Source: Symbiodinium microadriaticum | Lineage: Eukaryota; Sar; Dinophyceae; Suessiales; Symbiodiniaceae | Length of the DNA stretch: 64,000 nt | Assembly: GCA_001939145.1 (NCBI GenBank) | Contig: LSRX01000058.1 | Span: 976,797 to 1,040,796, forward strand | Reading direction: 5' to 3' | Shown here: positions 1-12,679 of the stretch, one piece after another | Numbering within the stretch: position 1 is the stretch's first letter | Layout: the number at the start of each line of letters is the position of its first letter | Translations under genes and position numbers: made by a program | Notes under the pieces: generated by a model | What the model saw: the letters and a program-made list of their open reading frames with translations, nothing else | Told to the model about the DNA's origin: nothing | Databases searched by the model: none

Positions 1-1415
1 GCTCAATCGAACCTGATCGCTTGATCTTCTTCTGAACTTCTCTGCAGCATGTCCACCAGCTTGTTGCTTCTTGGGATTCGGAAGTAACGCCGGTGACCTA
101 TGGACATGCTGCTTGTCTACAAATTTTGGATTGTGATCACTGAAGAATAGGGTACTGCAACGTCGGGCTCTGTCCTCGGTCCTCTTGCGGCCGGTTAGGA
201 AAGTGCAGAAAGCCAGGCACCAGAGCTCTGAGACGATGTCACGGATTGAGCAAGTCAAGTGAGCCAAGTCATTGAGGAATCTTTGCTCTTGCGTGGAAGA
301 TGTTGTCACAGCATGCTTGTCAAAAAACCGGGTGCAGAATTTTTCCAGACTAGAAGGCAGACTCTGTTGAGCTGGAAGCTGCAGACGAAAGTGCACGTGG
401 TTTCGAACACCGGACGATTGGTGCATAGCTCCCACCCGGACACGCACACAACAACAGCCATGCAAACCTAGCCGTACAGCTAGACAAGCACAGACTAACA
501 CAAGAGATGGGTTGACCACGAATGCATTGTTGCCTGATGGTGTCTTGCTGCATGGCACGATGTAACTTTTGCTCCGCCCAGATGAAAGTGGCACAAGGCA
601 AGCAGCTCACACTCCTGAGGCCCAGCTTGTTTCTGAGCAACCTTGGCCTCATGATATCCCGATGCTGGGTAGATAGGCCAAAGAATGCCTTCAAGTACCC
701 GGACTCTGACGATGCGGTGTTCCCACAACATGAGGTCCACGTCTTATGCCAAAATCGTGCACGGAGTGGAGTAGCTCTGTTGCAGGTCATGAAGCCTGTG
801 GATTTCCGGGCACAGAACCTGCCCATGGCGGGCACTGTATTTCGGGGAAACCGTCGGAAATACTCCAACGAAGAGGCTCTGTAAACCCGGGCTCTGCAGC
901 CAACGATGACTGCTCTGGCCTTGTGCACGCAGAAAGAGATGTTGACCAAGATCATCAAGGAAAACCACCCGAAGATGGAGGCCACGCGCAGCACGGTCAT
1001 TGAAGAGCGCTCAGCGTGTGTCCTTGGAGGTGCTCGCAGGTGGTGGAGCTGTTCTGGCGAAGACGGGCAAGAAAGTCTCTGTGGCCGAGGCGACCGCGTT
1101 GCTGCGTTGCTCCATTCGTTTCCGCAGATCTTTCGGTGCCCAGGCCGAGCTGCTCGCCACGAAGGTGAACAGACCCGAGGTGGTGGAATCTGTTGGAGAG
1201 CCTCTGACTCAGTTGGACAAAGGCACTTTTCAACTCCCATATATGGGGGGTAGTTCTGGACATTGGGTGCTTCGGTGATCCTATCAGCCTCGTCTCTCCA
1301 GTCTAGCCGGTTCTTGTGTAAGCCTGTGATGACTATGCAGCATCTCCCTCAACAGATCAATGAAGCTCGGTTCTCCCTTGTTTGTCATGTGGGAGCAGCA
1401 CGATGGAACCACAGG

Positions 1416-1470
1416 CAAGAGAGAGAGAGAGAGAGAGAGCGAGCTGGTGGAGAAAAGAGAGAGAGACCTG
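1416..1470. repeat. (GA)n microsatellite
   Basis: An uninterrupted GA tract of about 24 bases is followed by a shorter GA-rich stretch. The same motif recurs at 20.3, 20.7 and 20.8 kb in introns, so it is a common component of this genome. Confidence 0.9.
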
Positions 1471-2173
1471 AGGCCATCCGTCGCCACGGGCACCGGCCAG
1501 TCCCAGGCGGCCCAGAAAAGCAATGCGCAAAGACTATGCCTATGCTTTTCCTCACTGTTATATAGTCGTCAGGAGCCAATGCAAGATGCACCACCTTCAG
1601 AAGCCTGCTCGCATTATATGACGTTAGAAGCCTCCGTAGATTTCGCAGGGGAGGGTCTCCGCAGCACGTGCTGGGATTCATGAGGACATTCTGCCGGACC
1701 CTGAAGACGGCGTAGACACATCGCGGAGACCTGTGCTGAAGGCCTCGGCCTCGGCAACGAACACCGATGTTTGGCCACTTGGCGGTCACTTTTTTCCGCT
1801 CTCAGGACTCTCGGCGCGCCAAGCGAGCCGCGGGTCACAGGCCGAGGCCCAACTCCGTGAAGAAAGCCAGGAACCCTCAGGCTCGCCGCCCGCAGCAGAT
1901 CCCAAAACGGAAGCGAGTCGCAGACCTGACCTTCCGAAGGCGAAGAAGGCGACCTGAAGCAGAGGCAGCAGGGCTGCTGGCCCTGCCCCCTTGTCCCTGT
2001 CTCACTGAATAAGACTCGGGAAACCGAGCAACCAGACTCTTGCAGCGCCCGGAAAGAGAGGGTCTCTTTCATTGCATCGACAGCTGCTTTTGACAGCCGG
2101 AACGGGAGCACCAGCACGCGCAGCACTACCGGCGTCGGCCCCGCCTTGTCCTGTCCTTGCATTTCTGTCAGCA

Positions 2174-2209
2174 TTTTTTTTTTTTTGTGTGTGTGTGTGT
2201 GTGTGTGTG
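2174..2209. repeat. Poly(T) followed by (TG)n microsatellite
   Basis: About 13 T residues run directly into about 11 TG dinucleotides. No gene is associated. Confidence 0.9.
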
Positions 2210-5200
2210 GTTCTTCCTTTGTGACCAGCTCCGCTTGATTTCAGCTTTTGCGGTTTGATCTTTTCGTTCTTTCTTTCCCGAATTTGAGTGGGTTTGCGAT
2301 TTGCGAGGTGCAGCGCGGCCGAGGTACCTCTGTCAACAGTGGCTGAGGTCTTTGGCAAGCAAGTCACAAACGTCTTGGTCGCAAATGCTGAAGCACGGCT
2401 GTGTAGTTTTACGAAAATGGGGCCCAAAGGCTGACGAGCTTGCCCAAGGTCCCTTGCTTTAACACCGTCATAGACTTAGATTTTGCCGGCTTGCCGAAAG
2501 AGGTGACGAATAATTCAACATTGAATTTGGTCGTACTGCCGCTGTTGCGACCTGGCTGGCTCTTACGATTTGGCCAGGGCGGTAGATTCTCGAGTCTATG
2601 ACTCGAAGCAGGCAATCAACCTCAGCCCCATGTTTCCGCTACTCGAAATAAGCAAGCTCACTGCCACATACATCAATTGCTGCCGACGCTAGTCAATGCG
2701 GCCCTTTAGCAATGTCCACTCCTTCCAACGCTTTCGAGCAAACTCCAAGAAGGAATCAGGAGTACGATTCTAGAGAGACATGGCGTTTCCTGCATCGAGT
2801 CGGTGGCAGCATCTCGGCAGAAGTCAGCCCGGTCATAAATAAAGCTTGCCGAGCTCGGAAGCCTCAGGTACAAATGTCCTTTTCGGAAAGCCTGGGTGGA
2901 TGTCAGCGATGCTGAGGCCAGAGAAGAAGTGCCAGTGCGTGCAAATGGCAACTGCACCCATCTGCGACAGCCTCGTCAGGATCGCCAGCTAAAAGAAGCC
3001 TTCCTAGCGCTTGCGCGAGGCTGTGCCAGCTCGAGCTTCATCTGTCCCTTCACATTGCATCTTGCGGAACTAAAGCATGATCGAGCCTTCTTGCGAGTGC
3101 GGAAGCCAAGAGGTGGAGCCCCGGTGGCACAGTGTAAGCTCGGAAGTTTGAGGTCCGGAGCCCAAAACATGATAAGCCAGCCCGATCCCGCTACAGAAGC
3201 GATTCGCGATGTCCGTGACCGTGACACCTCCGCCGATGCAAGGCTCCTGCTCAAACTGACGCGTGATGATCTAGATGGTCTTGCTGCGTTGGCATTTGCT
3301 TAACAAACGCGGCCTGATGCGAGCGCCCCGTGGCGTGGTATTGCCATGACCAGTGGTAATAAGGAGTGCGTGCTATTGCAAACACATCAACGCCCGGCCA
3401 AATGATGACTTGCCCCACAATGATTGACTTCGGTCGCGACGATTCGACGATGGCAACATTCCCAGGAGGCCAAGGTCAGGATAATTATGTCTTCGCCAAC
3501 AGAAAGCTCATTCGGTGCTATGGTACCCTAACGGTGCGCAACTGTGGCGGGTAGGAACGGTCGCGGGAGCGGCGGGAAGGCGTTTGACAAGCCGTCACAC
3601 GTGACGCTGGCTGGCAACTTGGACTACGTCGTCAACGATCGCAACAAGCGAGGGCAAAGGCGGGACTTTGACATGAAAGTTCTGGATTTCCTGGGCAAGG
3701 GCTCCGCCCAGTGGACCCTTGCGGGTGCTGCCGGGCAAGTGCTGTCCGAGATCCGTCGCTTGGGTCCCGGTCCCTTGGGGCCCGCCGCTTGTCGTTGAGG
3801 GCACCCGCAGCGTCATTTGCTGATCATGTTGGGGGTACCCATGTCCCATTACCGTTGACCCCGCATACAAGCACTTTTCGCTGGTAGAATCCCCCGCCTT
3901 TTGCTTCGCTGGATCTGCGGTTTCATCGAAGTTGCCCGGAGCGTTTAAAGGTTAAAGTTGCCAAGGGAGTCATCTGCCAGAAAAAGGTGGCTGGTTCGGG
4001 TTCCTTGATTAGCGTCGGCCAGCGAGGTAGCGGCGCATTGCGTGCCTAGTTTTGAGGTTGTCGGGATTACGTAGGATTGGCGGTCTCGTCTCAGGTTCCG
4101 GACAGACTTCCGGACGATGCTCCGCACCAACGTCGCCAGCCAACGTTGTGCGGAGGTGGGGAAGTGGCCACACGCTGCGTCCGGCCACTGCACGCGGCGA
4201 TGCGCGGCGTTTGGGGTTCCTCTCAGGTTCGGCTCCGCGACGGCGTGCTGTCCGAGGCCTTAATGGCTTTTTCGGCCTCACCCCGCGCCCTTTGGAGCCT
4301 CCCGGGGACACTTTCCAACACTCCAAGGCCTTTCGCACCACCACCTGCGGAGGAGGCATAGAAGAGTTGGAAAGCTTGCAAGTCGCAGAGTCGTAGAGGC
4401 AGGCCACACAGAAACCACTCGCTTTCTGCAAGGAGGGGCCGTCACGCGCATCCCTTGGCTTGGAGGAGCTTGCACTGTAAAAGGAGAGTCAGTCACACGA
4501 TTGTCTGAAACCTGCAGGAGGGACTAGCAAAGGAGAGGATCGCGCCTTGTGATCTAGAGTCTGGGCATGAGCCTGAGTTCGATGGGCGACATTGGGCTTA
4601 TGCGTCTCGATGGTTTTGCCTGCGGAGGCCATCGGGCCAGGGCAAGGTTTCCCATCTGGTGGCACACCGAGCCTTCGATTGGAGAGAGCGGCTGAGCGCG
4701 TGTGGGCCGCTTCTGAGCTGAGGTTCGCAAGGCCTGGGGCCAGGGCATCGAGGAGGGCATCACAATGCCTCGTCCTTGTTGGCCGGTGCCGGCTAAGTGC
4801 TTTGTGACGAGTGCTTTGCAGTCGCTTGCCCAGGAGCGGCCAGTTTGAGTTCACGATGCAGGCTTCTGACAAGGACACACAAAACCCTGAAGCTTGCCGG
4901 TATCCTTAAGGCCTTGCATTGTGGCGGGCCTCTATTTTTGCGAGCATAACGGTTCAGGAAAGTGCAGACTCACGCGATTCACTCTCCGAGCGGCCAGTTT
5001 CTAGGAGTCCTTCGGAGAGATGCTCTCGTGGCAGATGCTCGCTGCTGGCATACCACCGCCATCTCTGGACAACAGGAGCCACTCTGTGTCAGTGCCCTTT
5101 TTCTGCGCTGCACCGGCGCCTGGCGCGAAGGTGCTTGAAGTTCACCGATGCCAGGGGTACAGAAGCAATGGGCAACAAACAGGAGAGCGGCGGCTGCCTT

Positions 5201-5479
5201 GTGCTGTGATTCACCACCAAGGGTTCCCTGATGTTTTGCAAGCGTGCTTGCCTTTGACAAAGACCTTCGTTCTGCCTGGCCTAAGCAATAATGTGCAGTC
5301 GAGGCGGGGCATGAACGGGGCGGTCCTGAGTGGAGCGATTAAGAAAAATTTCTATGGAGCTGAGAATGCCTACGTTGCCTGTGCTCAAAGGAGAGACCTT
5401 ACTCGCTTGCATCAAGCATGCTTACAGAGGGCACGGAAAACAGCGGTGTAGTCGTCACGATTGTACTAGCCAGTGAGCC

Positions 5480-6211
5480 CGTGTCGACCCGGGAAGGAGA
5501 TCAGCAAGATGCTGACCAACCCTGGATCCTATCCTGTTCGCGTTTCCTACTTCCCGCATCCTGCCTTCAAGTTTGTCGACTCCTCAGCGCCGCACCGGGA
5601 ATGCGCAGCTTCGAAAGGCCAGGCCTGTGAACCTCAGGTGCGGCCAGAAAGGGTTCCTGAGCTCGAAGCTATGCGCACCCACTTGAAGCACCTGGCTCAG
5701 CTGGCTGAGTTCTGCCTCGTTCTGCTGCAGTTCTGTGTCGGCTTCAGGTTTGTGCAAGAAGCTGTCGCAGAGCTGGATGGGAACATGGATAACGTCAAGC
5801 ACACCCACCAAAGGAGAACCTTCGAGCGGTATCTCCTGTACTTGGAGGCCAGCATTTCACAGCATCGAGATGTTGTGGCACCCATCGCGATGCTCTGGAG
5901 GACCACTACTACCAGACCGGTGACGACCTTCACGATACGCTGAGCTGGGAAGAAGTTGTGCAGAAGTGATCCCGGAGCATATCTGCACCCAGCGAGCGTC
6001 TAGTTGCAATGGCAGTCTCCATTGCCAGGTATGGCCCGGACAAGGAGATGTTCTTCTTGCTGACCAAGAAGACTGGCCCAGGAAAGACAGCGTGCACAAA
6101 GAGAGAGAAGACGTGCCTCTGACGCTGTCGGAGGATTGTCGAAGATTCTTCGAGGAGAGGCTCCGAGCCCGGGTGGTGCAGAGTAAGAGCTTGCGAAAGT
6201 CGGCTGTTTAG
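5480..6211 (+). CDS. Unrecognised multi-exon gene (helical protein, C-terminal part)
   Basis: A run of protein-like islands with dinoflagellate-style acceptors (AG before G) reads on the + strand. Exon-like blocks lie near 5,480-5,577, 5,627-5,704 (contains PELEAMRTHLKHLAQLAE), 5,750-5,880 (contains FERYLLYLEASISQHRD), 5,907-5,967 (contains GDDLHDTLSWEEVVQ), 6,029-6,082 (contains YGPDKEMFFLLTKK) and 6,085-6,211, which ends SEDCRRFFEERLRA and then a stop. The blocks are helical and charged, and codon choice resembles the nearby intron-dense genes. I do not recognise the family, and the frame changes between blocks mean the exon borders are guesses. The 5' end is not located. Confidence 0.35.
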
Positions 6212-6214
6212 CTG

Positions 6215-8640
6215 CGCAGATCGACGTGCTGGAGTACCTCTTCGGTGGCTGAGCTGAGCGCGAGACGCGGGCCCGGCGGGCCTCTTCCAGGCGGCCAAAG
6301 CTTGCAGCTCAGCGCAGCAGCGCAGCCCAGGCAGCGCCACAGCACGGGCGAACATTTTGCCGCCCCGCTTTGCGTCTTCTCTGGCTCAGGTGTTGTCGCG
6401 CGGGTGCTTCGACTCCGTGCGATACGTTGCCTCGGGCTGCGGGCGAAAACGAGCCTTGCTCACTTCATGAGCTCAGTGCAGAGGCATGCCATTCCTGCCG
6501 TTCGAAGTCCAGCTCTGCTGATTTACGCGTGCTCCCTCTTCCTTGCATTTGCATCACGTATCGCATAGCTGCATTAAAAAAGCAATCCCTGCGTGAATTC
6601 TCCGACATGGCAGCCGTAAGCCTCGCGCAACAGTACGTGCATTGCGAGTGAGGGCGCCTTTTTGCGTGTTGACCTGAATCGCATCGAGCAGAGACCATCG
6701 GAGTGCGGCAGACGACCAAAACAGACCAGCAGAGAAGCCGAGCACGCAAGAGGTTGGCCATATGTGCAATCTCGAATCTTCTTCAGCTTTTGAAGCTGCA
6801 ACCGCCGCCGAAACCACCGCGTGTGATTATCGATACAACACAAGAGGTCACGGCCATTCAAGATGTTCGGGTACAGCAGATTAAGTACGAGGAGGCACAT
6901 TGCGTCGCCTGGGAAAACCTGTTGACGTCGAGGCACTCACTCCTGCACCACATCTAGCCCAAATTTAAAAAGCGGGGCGCTGCAAAGATATCCCAAGCAT
7001 TCCCAAGCGTACTGACCCGAATGACGCATCAGCATAGATCAAGGTGAAGGGACTGCTGGCTAAGGCACCACCCGAAAGGAAACCCAGGAACCAACAGCCC
7101 AAGCAAAGGAGAGCAGTGTCAGCAAACAAGGTGCGAGGGTTTGCGAGTAAGGGTCACGAGGTTGCTAAGGAGTGCCTGCAACCACATCCGCTCGAGGAAA
7201 AAAGGTTTCCACATTGGACTGCTTTAAAACATCCGAGAAAACATATAGCAAATGGACACAGTAGCCACCTAGCACCAGGCACAACCTACATCAGAATGGT
7301 CCGAACTTCCGACTCGACTTTTCCGATTCTCTGAGTCGGGAGCTGGTTTTTTCTGACTCTTGTTCCGGCACGGCGCACGCAGATCCGATCTGACTTGCTG
7401 CTGGAGGAACCTCGCAGACATAGGCTGGTTGGGTAAGGCCCTTCTTGTTGCATGAACTGAGCAGGAATCGATTCCCGAAGCTTTGGGCCCCAAGTCCCCG
7501 ACAGCTCAAGGATCTTGCTTTGCCCTCCCGCCCTGCCGTTCTTACTTCCGTGGAGAACGAGGGTCAGCGGTCTGTACACTAATTATTTTGTTGCTTGGGA
7601 GGGTGCTCCGACTCCTTCATCTCTTTGAGATGTGAGGTTGTTTGAATGTCGTGCGCTATTAACCGTTATTAACCTGTGGAACCTTCCTGTGGTGCTTGGG
7701 TGCCCATCGTTTACTCTCACATCAGGTGTTTCTGAATCCGCATTGATCATCTGTCGAACCCAACGTCCTGGACGTTGTCGTAGCGACTGTTTTCTGCCGT
7801 TACGATGTTGAACAGTTTTAGGTAGAGTGATCACACTCATTGTGCAATGCTGGCCTTAACTGAGCTGCTTTTGACATTCTTGAAAGTAGGAAGTCCCTTG
7901 ATCTTTTACAGTCCCCAGCTCTGCCATATCTTTTGGTGCGGCCCGTCGCATCAGCTCCGCAGGGGAAGGGGTCCCCGTCCTAGATCTCCCTCCTGTCGTC
8001 TGTCCTTCCATGCACCCAACCTTCTTCCTGGCGCTCGTGTATCCATGTGCTCATGCTCAGGCTGCTCTGGAAAAGTCCGGTTCATGCCAGAGTCGGGTTT
8101 TGCTTCAGCTAGATGCTTCGCACGATGCGTCGGCTTGCCCCAACTGGTGCACGTCTGGGACTGCTCCGATGTCTGAGTACTGTAGCTGGGAGAAGTGCAA
8201 GGCCTGTCCAGTGTGTCTCGGAGCCGCAGCAAGTTGTACCCCCTTTGAGAAATGCCGTTAAGGAACATTTACAAGTTGGACAAGTTCCTTGTGATTGTTC
8301 TGTGCTCTTTGCTTCCAGCACAGGCTGTCAGCAGAGGCTGCAAAGGAAAGTACAGTGTTGATCACTGCAGTGACCCTGCACCGGCCCAGTTCCATCGAGG
8401 GTGTCCTCCAAGTAGGCTCTAGATGGCAGGAGTCTCAAGGGGCATAGCTGCATGTGTCGAAAAGCAAAAGAACCACACCGCCGACCCTTTCTTTGTTGAT
8501 CCGGCCTGGTTGCAGTATTTGCCCAAAGTTTGCGTTGCACATGTTTTCCGAATACCATCCCTGCATCCACTCTTCGGCTGTTTTCCATGCGCTTGATATT
8601 GAGAGAGTTTCAGAGTCAGGAAAGTTGTTCTCTTGCCGCC
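6215..8640. other. Mostly intergenic; one possible N-terminal presequence exon
   Basis: No conserved gene seen. At 8,113-8,270 a + strand frame begins MLRTMRRLAPTGARLG, which is Arg-rich and Ser/Ala-rich with no acidic residue for the first 30 or so positions. That is what a mitochondrial presequence looks like, but no downstream domain follows before the next gene at 8,641. A small inverted repeat (CCGACTC and GAGTCGG) sits at about 7,308-7,338. The rest has no evident structure. Confidence 0.35.
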
Positions 8641-11077
8641 ATGGACGTTGACAGCACGACAGCGGATGTTTCGATGGAGGCCCCTGGCAGTTCGATGCAC
8701 CTGTCCTAGTCGGACACAGTCCTATAGCCCGATCGTCTCTCCATGAGACTCAGCTGCGTTCTCTACACATGCGGACGGCGGACGGAGAAAAGACAGCGTG
8801 GCGCGAGCATGCGCGAGATGCTTAGCCACGGGCCGCTGAAGCCGTAGGGCCGTAGGGGCGGATTCTTTCGGAAGTTTGTTGCGCGGGTGAAAACCTAGAG
8901 CCATAGATCGAGGGACAGAAAAGAACCACGCAGCTCCGTCCGCAGAGCGCGCTGTGCGGCGAGGCTCCTCGTGAAGGGGAACTGTTGCTTCCTTGGGCCT
9001 GCACCTCAGCCACAGCGGCCGACTGCACATGTCAAGGACGTTGATGAGGGCGACACAGACTGAGGTGGAAAAGTACCGACCATCATCGCTGGATCAGCTG
9101 GTGGCGCACGAGGCGCCCCATCTTCAGCGTGGTCTGGCTTGCAGTGCGCACCTTGGCGACGGGAGACGGTAAGGACATCATCCGGATGATTGAGAGGATG
9201 ATGGCGAAAAAGACATTGCCGCACATGTGCCCACGCCGCATTTCAAATGCCCGGCCTTCGGTTCTTATTGATGTGAGATGGCTCAGGTTGCTGCACGGCC
9301 CTCCGGGTACAGGCAAAACATCGACGATCATGGCCCTGGCCAAGACAATGTGTCTCTGTTGAATTTGCTCAAAAGCCCAAACTTGGACCCCCCCGGAGCT
9401 TTTCAAGTATGCATGTTTTTGGTGGCAGGTACAAACAGCGATACAAGTCCATGACCCTGGAGATGAATGCCTCCGATGCGCGTGGCATCGACGTGGTCCG
9501 CGAGCAGATCAAGACCTTTGCCTGTACCCTGGACACAGCCGGAGAGCACAAAGGACCGGTTCCTGTGCCTGCCCCCAGGTGAGTGTCAAGCAGTTGTTTG
9601 GCTCCGTGGACGGGCAGCCAAAGCTGGTAATCCTGGACGAGGCATTGAAAGGTCTCAAGTGGAGAGGAGAGCAAGACAGAGTGGAACGGAGAGTCTCTGG
9701 CGAGGCTGACAACATGACGAGTACAGCGCAGTTTGCCCTACGGCGGATGATCGAGCAGTGCCTCGGTTCTGTCCCGGCGCAGTCTTGTTTCGAGAGCCCT
9801 CGGAAGCCAGGTATGCCTCCAACTGCCGCTTCATCCTGATCTGCAACTACAGCAGCAAAATCATTCCAGCATTGCAGTCGGAAGCCTAGTACCGGCTTTT
9901 CAACGCTGCACGGCCCGGATCCGTCATGGATCAGGTCGCGGTGCACAAAGCTTCGCTTCGCGCCACTCTCAGAGGACGGAGATAAGGGACATAACTGACG
10001 TACTGGTAACAAGAGGTTGGCGAAGCGGCCTCCAAGCATCAGCTCAGTTTACGCAGGAACAAATCCTGGGCAGGCTCGAGTATGTTGCAAAGGCAGGACC
10101 TTCCGATTCACAAGCGGCAGCAATCCAGCAAGCCGGTGGAGAGTTGTTGCGAGCGCTCCATTCTTCAAGTTGTCGCTCCCATGATGATCCAACTTGCCAA
10201 GCTGCATTGAATCTGGTTTCCCTGACCCAGTGCGAAAAGATCCAGCTGACAAAAGATGGCGCACAGGCCATTGTGCAGGCGTCGGAGACCGGCCTGTGTT
10301 AGCTGTCTCGGCATCTTCAACTCCAAGCTGTCAGGTTGCGGGTGGCGACATGCGAAAGGTTCTGAACGTCTTCCAGACCACCTCCATGGGCCGATTTCCG
10401 AGTTCCTCTCGCAAGAAAGCCCCGCCGCGACTCGAGTGGAATGCCCAAGGACATGGTGGACGCGTGGATGCTGGCGCCGTGTACGCTTCGACAGGGGTTC
10501 CAGCTCCGGAGGTGCACGTCGCCTGTGCCTGTGGAGTCAAGGGCTCAGGGAACCAAACCGCCGTTTTTGGTTGATGCAGGAGATCTCTCACTTTCTGCGA
10601 ACGCTTCTGAACGGCACGGTTTGGAGCCCGTTTGTTGTACCAGCCGAGAATTACCCACAGCGTCGCATGATTTTGGCTAGCCGAGTCGTTTGCCTGGAGG
10701 TGTCGTATGCTGCTTCTCTCAAGTCACTGAAGGGCCTGCTGGGCTCTCAAACTACGTGTCCTGATACGGCAGTTGCATGACGGGGCTCGCCACCAGGCTG
10801 CATGACAAAGGCTACGCTTTGGATGATTTTTTGCAGCTTGGCGGTGAGTTAGCAGTCTGGTTCCTCGATTCGCGACCCGCCCGGATCTAAAGAGGCAGCT
10901 GATGCACAAGCAGATCGTGGCCTTGGACTTGCCGGTCAGGGCTGCCTGCTTTTGCCGGTCTTCTGTTGTCGCTCTACCTCTCGCTGTCTCCCCCTCTCTC
11001 TTTCTCTCTCTCGGTCTCGCTCTCACTCTCTCACTCTCTGTCGCTCTCTCTCCCTCTCTTTCTCCTTCTCTCTTTCT

Positions 11078-11115
<38 letters not shown>

Positions 11116-12011
11116 AACTCTCTCTCTGACTCACTCACTCACTCACTCACTCACTCACTCACTCACTCACTCACTCACTGACTCTGTTAAATGTAACCAG
11201 CCCAATGTACCACCGAATGAATCATGATGCATTAGCGAATGCTACAATGCCGAATGGCATTTAGCTCAAGACTGGACAGGACTGGCTTGGTCGCATAAAG
11301 GAATGCTTGCTTGAGTGTGTTGTGGATTGTGGGAATGCACTGATCTCGGTTGGTCATAACTGTTTGATTGTATAGTATAGTGGAACTTTGCACACTCCCT
11401 CCCTCACTCACTCACTCACCTCACTCACTCACCTCACTCACTCCCTCCCTCACCTTCCCTCCGCCCCCTCCCTCCCNNNNNNNNNNNNNNNNNNNNNNNN
11501 NNNNNNNNNNNNNNNNNNNNNNNNNNNNNNNNNNNNNNNNNNNNNNNNCTCACTCTCTCTCTCTCTCTCTCTCTCTCGCTTTGGGAGGTGCGGCAACGCT
11601 TGCAGCTGACGGTGGCCCTGGCCGACGTCGATTGGCGTCTGAAGCAGGCGCCGCCATCGGCCCTCCTGTGGTGGTGATGCTTCAGTCTCAGAGTTTCCAC
11701 AGGGATGCAGCGACGCCATCCAGCTGGCGGCCATCGTCGGCATCTTCCACGAGGCAGGGGAGGCCCAGGCTCGGCCCAGGCGCTTCTCTTGGCGTGTGCG
11801 AAGGCGCGGAGCCTTGGCGGCGCCTAGGCCCCGGCCTTGCCGGAAGGTGTCCGGACTGCTGTGGGGCGGGGCCGGGGGCCCTAAGTGCCTTAAGCACTTA
11901 AAGGCAGTCGCTGAACTCGTTCGACGAGAGCTTGGCCCAGGCTCTTGCCAATCCGGGGAGCCTCGAGGAACAGGCGATTGGCAAAACAAGTTCCACAAAA
12001 AATCGAAGTAG
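8641..12011 (+). CDS. RFC5: Replication factor C small subunit (RFC5/RFC3-type clamp loader ATPase)
   Basis: One subunit of the heteropentameric clamp loader that opens PCNA and loads it at primer ends in the nucleus. The start is an ATG at 8,641 in a good context (gccgccATGgac). Exons read by eye: 8641-8679, 9065-9112 (EKYRPSSLDQLVAHE), 9174-9236, 9287-9349 (Walker A, GPPGTGKTS), 9429-9537 (NASDARGIDVVREQIK), 9579-9641 plus 9705-9757 (Walker B, LVILDEAD, split by an intron), 9811-9876 (CNYSSKIIPALQ), 9935-9974 (SRCTKLRFAPLSE), 10057-10092, 10231-10278, 10335-10389 (GGDMRKVLNVFQ), 10450-10511 (VYASTGVPAPE), 10580-10618, 10700-10722, 10797-10843 (KGYALDDFLQ), 11587-11647 (LADVDWRLK), 11703-11753 and 11904-12011. 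Donors are GC about as often as GT, with one GA (9,975); acceptors are almost all AG before G. The Walker motifs and the SRC motif are intact. The RFC5 versus RFC2/4 assignment is inferred. The last intron borders near the gap are uncertain. Confidence 0.85.
10973..11476. repeat. (CT)n then (CACT)n microsatellite inside an RFC intron
   Basis: Pyrimidine-rich CT repeats (about 10,973-11,127) pass into a clean TCAC tetranucleotide array (about 11,128-11,180). After about 220 bases of unique sequence, CACT/CCCT repeats resume at 11,397 and run up to the assembly gap. The tract lies between RFC exons ending at 10,843 and starting at 11,587, so it is intronic. Confidence 0.9.
11477..11548. other. 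Assembly gap (72 N)
   Basis: A run of N bases flanked on both sides by CT-type low-complexity DNA. It falls inside an intron of the replication factor C gene and the reading frame of the flanking exons is compatible, so no coding exon need be missing. The true repeat length is unknown. Confidence 0.98.
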
Positions 12012-12679
12012 TGCCGAGCCGCTGAGCCGACTGAGCCGACCATTCCACGCTCCTCCAAGGCACCCTTTTTATTGGATTGTGTCTCCGCAGGAATTCAGGC
12101 TAGAGCGGCTAGAGGAAAGTCGGAAGGCTAGCTGGGTAGCTCATACCAAGTCTATGGCCGGGGCAGTCGCAATGTCTGGCATATCTAGTTGTTTGCAGAG
12201 TTGCTGCAACTGCCGCACTGCGGTGCATGCCAAAAGCCGGGGCATCTCGCCAAAGAGCCAATGCGCCGCTGGACTGCACTGGATGACCCGGCGAAGCCTG
12301 CTTTTTGTCTCCAAGGGCATGTTTGGGAGCTAGGGGCCCCTGATGTCAGGCACCAAGGCTCAGAAGTCCAACAAGGCGGTGCTTGCACCCCAGATCTCCA
12401 ATTTTGCAGCAGAACACGGCGCGGCCCGGCCAGGCGCTGGACTGGGATGCAGAAGAGCTTCTGCAGACGCGCCCGGGGCCCGACGATAGAAGCCCTGAGC
12501 CTGGCCCCGCAGAACGTTTGAAGACTTCGAAAGTGAGGCCTCCAAGCCCAACGGAGGACGGAGATCCTCGAGACAGTCCCAAACTCGCGGGATGTGGATT
12601 GTGGCCCCCCGATGGCCATTGCCGGACCGGCGGCCGCCCTTCTGAGGCCCGGCGACTGCTGCGGGAAAGTCATCCCCGG

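Larger units (their letters stand above)
1..5470. other. No recognisable gene; scattered open frames and simple repeats
   Basis: I see no protein family here. Short stretches read like coding sequence but could not be tied to a family: around 906-1,220 (a Lys/Glu-rich helical frame, then another frame containing KVNRPEVVESVGEP), 1,830-1,957 (a Ser/Pro/Lys-rich tail ending in a stop), 2,896-3,303 and 3,544-3,798. Two microsatellites stand out: (GA)n at about 1,416-1,440 and a T-run followed by (TG)n at 2,174-2,209. The GC content and short acidic/basic exon-like islands fit intergenic or poorly conserved dinoflagellate DNA. Confidence 0.4.

Noticed and set aside
2896-3303. 135-codon frame as a gene
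   Set aside because: There is no family match, and a similar length is expected by chance in this composition.
7300-7345. Small inverted repeat near 7.31 kb as a terminator or hairpin
   Set aside because: Only seven paired bases with a long loop; no gene ends nearby and such hairpin terminators are not expected here.
11250-11270. Sequence resembling the spliced leader (ends TTTAGCTCAAG)
   Set aside because: It matches about two thirds of positions, but it lies inside an RFC intron surrounded by repeated CGAATG words and no gene starts there.
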